From NCBI GenBank assembly GCA_047967505.1, contig CM106538.1: 64,000 nt of DNA, one strand, 5' to 3'. This DNA comes from Dipteris shenzhenensis. Taxonomy: Eukaryota; Polypodiophyta; Polypodiopsida; Gleicheniales. Position numbers and translations under genes: made by a program. Positions 55,455 to 63,719 of this stretch are shown piece by piece. Under the pieces are notes generated by a model. It was not told where the DNA came from. It did no database searches and saw nothing but the letters and a program-made list of their open reading frames with translations. Each line of letters begins with the position of its first letter. Position 1 is the first letter of the stretch.

Positions 55455-56472
55455 ATGGCTTCCAAGAGGAGCGTGGTCGTGTTGCCACTGGTGGGCTTGT
55501 CGCTGTTGCTTGTGCTTCTCCTCTTCAACCTCCCGCCCCTTCTCCGCCCCCTCTGCCCCTTGCTTCTTCCCCATCAGTCCCCCTTCCCTTGCCAGTCTTT
55601 GCAGCCCCTTCCCCCTACCCTAGCCGCTTCCTTTGTGGAACCTCTTGGACCTTCCCACAACGATCTGAGATGGCTTCGCGCTCAGCTCGAGCTCAACCGC
55701 CTTGGAGAAGCACCCCACACTTCAGAGGAATGGCACAAGCTTCGCAAGGGCATCAATCCTCGCTCTCGGGAGGAGCAGCTTTCTGACCTGCGAAGGTATG
55801 GACAGGGCTATACATTGTGGCATTCTAACCCTGTAGCTTATTTTGATGTCTTACTCATGTCAATATTCCAAGGCGTGGGCGCTATGTATGTATGGGGTTG
55901 TATTTCAAGAAAAAGGAGTCATCGTATACCGTAGGATGCGAGCTGATCCTTGTGAGTGGTTGAAGACCCACCTGTCCTGGGTTGAGAATCTCCCTCTGGT
56001 GCACTTTTGTCTGCAAAGCTGAGGCGTACATATAGGGCTTATGCTGTCTATGGGCCTGCATCTGCTGTCCTGGACCCAGCTGTACTGTTATACCTGACTC
56101 GACCTCAGCTGCTGCTCCTAGAAGACGACCCTTTTCTCAAGGAGAACACTCCTTTGGGTTGTGAGCCATCTCCACGTTCTTCTTATCTTGGGTATCCATA
56201 TTGGGGATTTGTTACCCTCTTTAAGCTCCAAGGTGTCATGTCTAGATTTGAAGCAAGTAACCAGATTTGGAATGACTCTAGTGGTCCACTATTGCAAAAG
56301 AACCTGGCAGTGATCTGAAGCGGACTAACTGGTCCTCACAGCAATTGCCTACATTGATGAAGAGGCAACTGATGTCGGACTATTGTTCGTGCCCTTTGAA
56401 GGCCTTTGAAGGGAAAAAACTTTTTGGAACTGGTCCTTGTAACTGTCAGGATCTAGAACTGCTTTGATACCA
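55455..56472 (+). pseudogene. Broken gene with an N-terminal membrane segment; centre missing
   Basis: The ATG at 55,455 opens MASKRSVVVLPLVGLSLLLV and LLLFNLPPLL, a signal-anchor-like hydrophobic start, then a proline-rich stretch and DLRWLRAQLELNRLGEAPHT, SEEWHKLRKGINPRSREEQL, SDLRR. A splice-donor-like AG|GTATGG lies at 55,796. After 55,920 other frames read MRADPCEWLKTHLSWVENLP (about 55,934), LRRTYRAYAVYGPASAVLDP and AVLLYLTRPQLLLLEDDPFL (56,019-56,110), PRSSYLGYPYWGFVTLFKL and IAYIDEEATDVGLLFVPFEG, ending near 56,468. Composition and lack of transposon motifs suggest a host gene. The donor phase does not fit the next in-frame AG, so the middle is probably lost. I do not know the family with confidence; a membrane-anchored methyltransferase-like protein is one guess. 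Confidence 0.55.
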
Positions 56473-56703
56473 ATGTAAGTCTGGCTAACATACTAGATTG
56501 TGGATGTGTGCAGTAAGTGATACCTAAATAGTGATAGATGCATGAAAGAAACACACATGAATGTCGGATGGGTTCGCAACTGTCCCCCTCCCTAGAGAGT
56601 ATCTGTATTCCTTAGAATGTCCACTAGGAATACTCTCTCACTAATTGTGCCTGTCCTAACTATTGATTGCAGACGTGGAGATTGATAGAGAGATACACAC
56701 ATG

Positions 56704-56738
<35 letters not shown>

Positions 56739-56830
56739 ATGGGTATGCTAATTATTATCTTCACTCCTTGAGTTGGGCTCCTCATTGAAGAGGGCACGCG
56801 TCTAAGTCCCCACTGAAGGTCTATGCTGAA
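56461..56830 (-). mobile_element. Primer-binding site and LTR-like sequence (minus strand)
   Basis: GCTTTGATACCA at 56,461-56,472 is the reverse complement of TGGTATCAAAGC, one base from the initiator-Met primer-binding site. It is followed by TGTAAGTC at 56,474, suitable as the inner LTR end (ACTTACA on the minus strand). The sequence to the right includes a (GA)n run at 56,707-56,735. The outer LTR border is undefined. In this orientation the internal part of the element would lie to the left, where the broken host-like gene sits. Confidence 0.45.
56707..56735. repeat. (GA)n microsatellite
   Basis: Uninterrupted GA run of about 29 bases within the LTR-like sequence. Confidence 0.95.
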
Positions 56831-56837
56831 GCTTTTT

Positions 56838-57110
56838 CACCTCTGGAGTGCCGACAAAAACTCAGTACGAAGACTTTGTATGAATGGATGCTCAAGTATG
56901 TGTGGGTGTGTGGATTTCTATGTGTGAGAGCATATGTTTATACTATGGTCTACACCCATTGCTAGGTGCTGATGACGTCAGTAGGGATGTCATACTAGCT
57001 AGTCCTTGCTATGCGTGATGGAGTTTATGGTTTTCAACCTTATGAGTGACTATCATGAGATTGAAGCTGCACTATGTTGTGTTTTTAGAGTATCATCTAG
57101 ATATATGCTG
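56838..57110. repeat. 345-bp repeat family, copy C
   Basis: Begins at CACCTCTGGAGTGCCGACAA, then block P (ACTTTGTATGAATGGATGCT) and block Q (GCTGATGACGTCAGTAGGG through GTGTTTTTAGAG). It is close to copy A (43,120-43,370) with about one change per ten to fifteen bases. Confidence 0.9.
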
Positions 57111-57960
57111 AAGCTATGAGTCTGTCCATAGCTGAGGCTATGACTGATGCTATGCCGGAGGCTATGCTGTAGAAGAATTATCCCAATTAGAGGAGGGTTC
57201 CTGTAGAGGCTATGGGGTCTGCTGCTGAAGGTACTGCTGCGACTGCTGCTTCTGATGCAGCATGGGCTCCTGGTACTGCTGCACCGACTGGGCCTGCTGT
57301 AGGTGCTGTGCAGACTGCTTCTGGAAGTGGAGGTATCTCTGCTGGTGCTACTCGGATTTCTGCTGTCCTGGAAGCCTCCGAAATAAGGGGGGAATGCCCT
57401 TTATATAAGAATAGAGCTACTGAGGGGCCGGCTCAGTCTGTGGGCTGCAGACTGCCACAAATTGGCTGGACTGCCAACTAACAGGCTGCTGACAGGCCAT
57501 GTGTCATCTGACTGGGCCTGCATGACCAACGCCGATCTGCCATGTGGCAGTCAGCTACCTGCTGTGCATCCATGTGGCAGTCCTGGAAAGGCTGCAATTA
57601 TGTACTGCCGATCTGAACTGGCCTAATCTACTGACATCAGCTGATGTCATCCTGTCCCTGGGCTGTCCTTTAGCCAACCTGCTGTTGTGGGCTGCAGGTC
57701 TGCAGAGCTGCTGCGTAGGCAGCCATGCCATGGGCTGCAGATGCCCATGACAATAAGCTAAAGAAACCTGTGCCTATGGAGCTCGGGAGCCGAAAGAAGA
57801 CTGACATTGACATCTCCCAATTTCTCTACTTAGGCCCTAGGTATCAAAGTTGTTATAGATGGTTCGACAGCTTGCCAAATCTTTTTCTGAGGAAACTAAA
57901 CTTCTTATGGTATAATGGCAAGTCTGAACCCTTGGTGTTGATTACATGGCTCAATTAGTT
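57111..57960 (+). other. GC-richer stretch, LTR-like promoter, no assignable gene
   Basis: Repeated GCTGAAGCTATG/GAGGCTATG words (57,107-57,200) lead into an open frame of alanine/glycine/threonine composition (57,212-57,481). GGAATGCCCTTTATATAAGA at 57,391 resembles a TATA region, and CCATGTGGCAG recurs at about 57,540 and 57,569. The 57,725-57,958 frame (PVPMELGSRKKTDIDISQFL) is unrecognised. It could be LTR plus leader of another element. Confidence 0.35.
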
Positions 57961-58200
57961 TGAGAGCTGCTTTTGGGTGGTCAACACTAAAGACAACAAG
58001 AAGTGCATCCATGCATCTCACAAGTGAAGTAGTCACTCGGTGGTACAAACAGTGCAAAGACTACTATGATGCAGATGAGGAGACATCGCAGTATACGTGA
58101 TAGAGTTTTTCAAGGACATCAAGACCCAATTCCTTCTAGCTTTTGGAGAGTCAATTATTCAAACTATGCCAAGTCTCCAATGATCTGTCATGACAAGAGA
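57961..58200 (+). pseudogene. Possible gag relic
   Basis: About 58,015-58,180 reads HLTSEVVTRWYKQCKDYYDA then FFKDIKTQFLLAFGE in another frame. W followed by F...L...F spacing is like a Gypsy gag. It is too short and broken for certainty. Confidence 0.3.
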
Positions 58201-58335
58201 AATCACTTATTTGTGATTAGTAGACATTAGAACATTATTATATATTATACATCAATATAAGGGTGTAACATGTATTTGTATTTATGATGGACACCGACCG
58301 AATTGATGAAGTAAGCCTTCCCTCGATGATGATTC

Positions 58336-58785
58336 TGGGGAATCGAAGAAGGACTAAACATTACATTCCATCACACCCTTTTAATGGGAATGTCCTTCCT
58401 CTGCGTCAAACTAAGAGCTAGTCGATGTTTCTCGAATAGTTCTTTACCGAGTGGTTTGGCAAAGATGTCTGCAACATTCTCTTTGCTATCATAATGCTGC
58501 AGTGTGATGTCACCAAGTAACACTCTTTCTTTGATGAAGTGCTACTTGGTGACATCACACTGGGGAATCGAAGAAGGACTGAACATTACATTCCATCACA
58601 CCCTTTTAATGGGAATGTTCTTTCTCTGCGTCAAACTAAGAGCTAGTTGGTGTTTCTCGAATAGCTCTTTACCGAGTGGTTTGGTAAAGATGTCTACAAC
58701 ATTCTCTTTGCTATCACAATACTACAGTGTGATGTCACCAAGTAACACTCTTTCTCTGATGAAGTACTCTCTGACATCAATGTGC
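58336..58785. repeat. 225-bp tandem duplication in the Copia RNase H
   Basis: TGGGGAATCGAAGAAGGACT starts at 58,336 and 58,561. The copies match through GTGATGTCACCAAGTAACAC (58,502 and 58,727) with few substitutions. 225 is a multiple of three, and the block is the end of the Copia RNase H frame. Confidence 0.9.
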
Positions 58786-58978
58786 TTTGTCCAGGAGTGA
58801 TATATTGGATTCTTGGCCAATGCTTGAGCCGATTAATTATCACAGTATATTGTTGTTGGCTTTGACTCATCAAAGTAATCTGTTTCTGACAATAGTCTTC
58901 TAAGCCATATAGCCTCACATGCACCTGTAGTGAGTGCTCTATATTCTGCTTCAGTCGAAGACAAAGAAACAATTGGTG
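58694..58978 (-). pseudogene. Copia pol relic: RNase H (minus strand)
   Basis: Minus strand from 58,978: APIVSLSSTEAEYRALTTGA, CEAIWLRRLLSETDYFDESK, TTIYCDNQSAQALAKNPIYH, SWTKHIDVREYF, then ENVADIFTKPLGKELFEKHR after a frameshift near 58,760. All are signatures of Copia RNase H, including the D-N-x-S and the S.TEAEY.AL boxes. It belongs to the element whose integrase ends at about 59,075. The reverse transcriptase that should lie between them is absent and a 345-bp-family fragment takes its place. Confidence 0.9.
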
Positions 58979-59070
58979 CTAGCCTTCGTCATGGCTGAGT
59001 CTGCCCTTCACCTCCGAAGTGCTGACAGAAACTCAGTACGAAGACTTTGTATAAATGTATGCTCAAGTAA
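58977..59070. repeat. 345-bp repeat family, copy D (fragment)
   Basis: TGCTAGCCTTCGTCATGGCT through ACTTTGTATAAATGTATGCT matches copy A at 43,082-43,175. It occupies the exact junction between the Copia integrase and RNase H, where the reverse transcriptase should be. Confidence 0.9.
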
Positions 59071-59074
59071 AGTA

Positions 59075-59600
59075 CCATTCTTCCTTTCAGCTCTTGCATT
59101 CTGTTGAGGAGTGTCTGCACATGTGAATTGTCTTAGAATGCCGTGATTTATGCTTAAGTTCATGAATGCTGAAGACATATATTCACCTCCTCTGTTTGAT
59201 CTCATGACTTTGATCTTTTTGCCTGTCTGGTTTTCTACCATGGCTTTGAATTCTTGAAATGTGAAAAACACTTCAGATTTCTCTTTCAGAAAGTAGACCC
59301 AACAATATTTGCTGTAGTCGTCGATGAAAGTCAAGTAGTAAAGTGGACCATTGATGCTGCGGGTCTGGGCGTAACCCATACATTTGTATGTATTAAATCA
59401 AGAATACCTCGTGCACGAGAGGTACTTCTGTCAAAGTTGGTTCGCTTTTGTTTGCCGAAGCAGCATGCTTCGCAAACTTTTTCAAGAAACTGTAGCTTAG
59501 AAATCCCAATTGCCATATCTTGATTCCTGAGATTTAATAAGTACTTGAAATTAACATGACCATATCTCTTGTGCCATTTTGCAGATAGTGGCATCTGTTG
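59075..59600 (-). pseudogene. Copia integrase: zinc-binding region and core (minus strand)
   Basis: Minus strand: 59,594-59,360 reads AKWHKRYGHVNFKYLLNLRN and VCEACCFGKQKRTNFDRST, the GAG-pre-integrase H...H..C..C zinc segment, then LDLIHTNVWV with the first catalytic position altered (D-VWG in active copies reads N-VWV). 59,379-59,075 reads TFIDDYSKYCWVYFLKEKSE, VMRSNRGGEYMSSAF (usually RSDxGGE) and TPQQNARAERKNGTLLE with the catalytic E. Two catalytic aspartates therefore appear changed to asparagine, and a short frame mismatch lies at about 59,360. The frame is otherwise well kept, so decay is recent. Confidence 0.9.
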
Positions 59601-59629
59601 TGGTTAAGCAGACATGGCATGCTTATCTA

Positions 59630-60110
59630 GTATTGTAGCTAGTATTCTATATAAGCGTCCTTCCTTGACACCTTTTGCTTACTAGCTGACATCTTTTGGA
59701 TTTGTCTCTAATAGTACATTCATCTCCGTCGAAGATGACTCGATAATTGTGTTCCGTCATTTGACCTATTGACAAGAGGTTCTTGCTGAGCTTCGGAACA
59801 TAGAGGACATCTTTCACCAATCCTTTTGTACCAGTGAAATTATTCATAGGGATAACATCTGTTCCTTGAACTGGATTCGGTGTATTATCTGCTATGTAGA
59901 TGACATTTTTCTGACCTTCTAATAGTTTCATCTTTGTGAACCATTCTTGATGATTTGTCATGTGAGATGATGCATCGCTGGCGATGTACCAAGAATCCTG
60001 TTTCGCTTGGTCGACTTGATAGTTGAAATCCTCTTTTGAATTGTAGTCAGTGTCTAGGTACACTGTATCAGTTTGCTGCATTTTCTTGCTTGCAAGAAAC
60101 ATATTCCCAT
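59630..60110 (-). pseudogene. Copia aspartic protease region (minus strand)
   Basis: The frame 60,102-59,647 reads QDSWYIASDASSHMTNHQEW, then VIYIADNTPNPVQGTDVIP, GLVKDVLYVPKLSKNLLSIG and YRVIFDGDECTIRDKS. This is the W..DSGAS.HM protease entry of plant Copia elements, here S-D-A-S-S-H-M, with the usual DSGAS glycine changed. The following LYVP.L..NLLS box is typical. It joins in order the zinc knuckle upstream and the integrase downstream. Confidence 0.9.
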
Positions 60111-61090
60111 GTTCATTTGCAAAATGACTGTGACTAGAATGTCCACCATGATGATTTCCTTTGCTGCAAAAATTTCCTCGATTATTGCTGGATTGATCGC
60201 CTTGGTTGTATTGCTTCTTGCGGCAATCTCTTTCATAGTGTCCAAACTTATGACAGGAGTTGCACTGAATGTTTGACGCGTTGGTGGATGCATTCCCTCG
60301 TCCTTGGAATCTTCCTCGATTGGAATGATTTTCTCTTTGTTGATTCAGATGTTGCTGAGGATGATGCTGATGCTTACTTTGCTGATGACTCTGTTGTTGT
60401 TGATGATGATCACTTTTTTGGAATGATCTACCTTTGTCTCTGCCTGAAGCTGTGAATGCCTGATCATTAGAATGACCTTTACGTACTTGAATGGCTTGAG
60501 TCTTGAATTCTTCACCGAGTAGGACTGACTGGAGCTCTTCCAGTGTCAGAATTTGCCGTTAGATAGCAAAACTCCTGGACTAGATTCTTGTATCCCTCTC
60601 CTAGTCCATTCAAGATGATTGAACCATTTCTGCGGGATTCATAGTCTCTCTTGCTGTTGCGAGTTGATTGTTGTATTCTTTTATCCGGAGTACGTAAGCA
60701 TGACCATTTTTGTTGCTTTTGGGGAAACTCTGGTTGATTTGGTTTCTCAGTGTGAGAATCTTGAATGTGTTCTTTGACTCGTAGAGAGCTGTGAACATAT
60801 CCCATGCTTCTTTCGATGTCTTGACTGTGTTGAGCTGTCCTAACATGACATCTTGCACATTCTGCTCGATCAGATGATAGGCGTACCTGTCTTTTTTATC
60901 CCATTTTGCCTGAGCTCGGGCAATGGCAAGATCTACTACATGTGCGGAAACTGTTTGTGTAGTTGTAGATCCCGCTGCTGGTGCTGTGACAACATGTGGA
61001 GTAGAGCTGGTTGGATCATCCAATGGTCTAGGTGTAGATCCATCAACATACTCCCATTTGTCTTGAAGTACTAGAATGGTTTTCATTCGG
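60110..61090 (-). pseudogene. Copia gag with zinc knuckle and His/Gln-rich linker (minus strand)
   Basis: Starting at the ATG 61,086-61,084, the frame to 60,610 reads MKTILVLQDKWEYVDGSTPR, AKWDKKDRYAYHLIEQNVQD, SKEAWDMFTALYESKNTFKI and LTLRNQINQS, the UBN2-type gag of Copia elements. After frameshifts near 60,600 and 60,545 it continues with VQEFCYLTANSD. A His/Gln/Ser-rich stretch (about 60,440-60,290) precedes the zinc knuckle CNSCHKFGHYERDC (C-x2-C-x4-H-x4-C) at about 60,270-60,230. Gag, knuckle, protease, integrase and RNase H all lie on one strand in normal order. Only RT is missing. Confidence 0.9.
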
Positions 61091-61130
61091 TATTTCTATG
61101 TACCGTAATTAGAGTTGTCTAACTTAGCAG

Positions 61131-61190
61131 ATGCCTTCAGATTGAGGTTGCTAGTCGTAGATGCCTCCAGATTGAGGTTGCTAGTCGTAC
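61131..61190. repeat. 30-bp tandem duplication next to gag
   Basis: ATGCCTTCAGATTGAGGTTG and ATGCCTCCAGATTGAGGTTG, 30 bp apart, extend through CTAGTCGTA. Two copies, one difference. Confidence 0.95.
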
Positions 61191-62109
61191 ACATGGTGCA
61201 AAAAATATACTCAAAGTGTCATGAAAATCTCTGTATGAATCAACTGCAAAAAAAACATTGACTGTGCCAAGTGAAATCTTTGAATTGTCGGTGAAGAACT
61301 GCAATATATAAAATCTGATTTGTGTTACAAGGCTTGTGGCAAATGATGCCGAGAATAGCCAAGAGGCTTTACAAGGTTGAAATGATGTGCACAATGCCGT
61401 GAAATAGTTGTGTAGGCTTTACAATGGTGGCATGTGTGTGTGAAATCAAATGCTATCTGCCCACTGAACAATCGGCAATGTCTCTGAAAAACTCTGAAGT
61501 CTGCTCACTGAACTGATGAAGGTCAGGTTTCAGATAATGTGATGATGTGAAACCGTATGTGAGCGTATGGACTGACTCCGAGTAGGTACTAGTCGGGAAT
61601 TTCGGGCATGGCTTATATTAGCAACTTGGAAAAATTCAAAGCGTCTCCTCAATGGCGATCTAGTCTACTCTGATCTAGATCTATACCAACCGTCGATCGA
61701 TGAAAGAACAACAAATAATTCCTTTTCTTTTGTTCTTTTTAGGTGCTGGGTTAGATGCATCGATGTAGAGACGAATGTGCGTGTAGGAAGTGGATTTGCC
61801 GACGAGGCTCAAAAGTGAGTGCAACTTGTGTCGAAATGTGCGCGTGATGTGACGAGCGTGTAGAGCATGAAAAATTGAGCGACTTTTCTTTTTGGAGCGT
61901 TCTCAAATTCTTCTTGGATCAAGAGATACGACTTGATCTAGGTGGAGTGACAAAAGGAGTGCAATGGTTCTCAATGATGATGGGTCACTGTGGGTCACAT
62001 GCAATGATGATGTGCATTGTGCCTAGCAAGAGGTGTGCCTATGGAGCAATATGCTGTGGTGGCAACTGTGTGCACAGTGTGCTTGGCAGGAGATTGTGTC
62101 TGTAGGGGT

Positions 62110-62345
62110 TAGTGTGCCACGTGGCACTGATGAGGTGGTAGGTGATGTCACTAATGATGTGACAGATGACATGGCACAGATGACGTGGCTTGTTGATGTG
62201 GACTGTTGGTGATGACGTGGTAGAGTGATGTGTCAATTGACAGTTGGCAGATAGAATGATGACGTGGCAGTTGATTGTGAGCTGATGTGGCAATCATACT
62301 ACGTGGTAGAGATAAGATGATGTGGCACTCAAGCCACGTGTCTTG
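62110..62345. promoter_or_regulatory. Cluster of ACGT-core (G-box/bZIP-type) words
   Basis: The palindrome GTGCCACGTGGCAC lies at 62,114-62,127. GATGACGTGG occurs near 62,187, 62,212 and 62,260. CTACGTGGTAG and AAGCCACGTGTC occur near 62,301 and 62,332. Plant bZIP and bHLH factors bind such ACGT cores. Whether this cluster is active is not known. Confidence 0.5.
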
Positions 62346-62727
62346 CTTATCGCCCTCAAAATCTTAAAAGATTCCGTCATCGTTTGTTGATTTTCGTCGA
62401 TGGAGCAAGGTGACTGTTGGGGGAGCTTTGGACGTGTATGGAGATCGTTGTTGGCTGTGTGGCGTTCGCGTTGGAGGTGTAGGAGCTGGTTGTTTGGTGC
62501 TCGGGTCGTTGGAGCTTAAGCTATGTTGGAGGTCGTCGGGACTAGAGTTCGTCGAATCCAACGCTACAGGAGTTGGTGGTGGTCATGGAGAAGCAGGAAA
62601 CAGCCCGTGCGGAGCTGCTTGTCGGTGTTGAAGCGCTGGCCGAACGAGGAGAAGAGTGTTCTTACGGCTGGCCGATGCAGCAGGAAAGGCTATGCAGGCC
62701 TATTGTTTGGGCTGCTAGAAGGAGCTA

Positions 62728-63130
62728 GCTTGTATTGCCAGGAGATCGCTTGTATGGTGGCAGGTGTCGCGGCTTTGGCTAGTTGGCTGTTGTCGCTTTA
62801 GGTAGGGCAGCCCGGTGTTCTTACGGCCAATCGACGCGCTTGTGTCATACTGCTGGAAGCCCTCTTTGAAGTGCTTGCTGATCCTATCCTTGGAGTTGAG
62901 CACCCTGTTGTCCCGTTTGATCTGAAGATCGCTTGTATTGCCAGGAGATCGCTTGTATGGCAGAAGGTGTCGCGGCTTTGGCTAGTTGGCTGTTGTCGCT
63001 TTAGGTAGGGCAGCCCAGTGTTCTTACGTCCAATCGACGCGGTTGTGTCATATTGCGGGAAGCCCTCTCTGAAGTGCTTGCTGATCCTATCCTTGGAGTT
63101 GAGCACCCTGTTGTCCCGTTTGAATCTGAA
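62728..63130. repeat. 203-bp tandem duplication, two copies
   Basis: GCTTGTATTGCCAGGAGATC starts at 62,728 and 62,931. The copies match through CACCCTGTTGTCCCGTTTGA with about 5 percent differences. On the minus strand the frame 63,199-62,798 (133 codons) spans both, reading SRFSLDFHESASLLVDCFRF and KRDNRVLNSKDRISKHFREG. No family is recognised. Confidence 0.9.
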
Positions 63131-63719
63131 GCAGTCTACTAAAAGGCTTGCCGATTCATGGAAATCTAAACTGAACCTTGAAGGCAACGTCGACTTCAAT
63201 TTTGCACTCGAAGCTTAAAGTTTCTTGCAACTAATCACTACCTTTGGGCTGGATGCTTTGAAAAGAGAGCCGGTGGGCTAAAGCTTGAGGTCGATGGTAC
63301 GTACGTCAATGGTTGTGAGCCTTAGAGCCTTGGAGCGGCCATCCAGACTTGAATCTCTGAAGAGGCCATTGCTTGGTTGTGAGCTATGTGCAGCAGTTGT
63401 TCGAAGTTGGATGCAAGGCACTGAAGCTTGTGATGGAGCCGCCTTGTTATGAACATTGGTATTTGGAGGTCGTCACAGTCTCAGAGGCCGTTGTAGTCTC
63501 GTGGAGCCTTGGAGCTATCGTTGGTGTGTGCAGCTTGTAGAACGAGCCCTCTTAGAAGATGAGTCGTAGAAGTCCGTAGGCAGCTTATAGCTTGTAGCTA
63601 CTAAGTGATTTGCTGGCTCGCTGTAGATAAACTTGTAGAAGCTTGTTGTTGCAGGTTGTAGTTGGAGCAGGAGGTTGCAGATGTGCTTACTGGGAGTGTC
63701 GGTGTTCCTCTCAGATCTT

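Noticed and set aside
57212-57481. Alanine/glycine-rich protein gene
   Set aside because: The frame is low-complexity derived from GCT/GCTG words and follows LTR-like sequence; no start context or homology.
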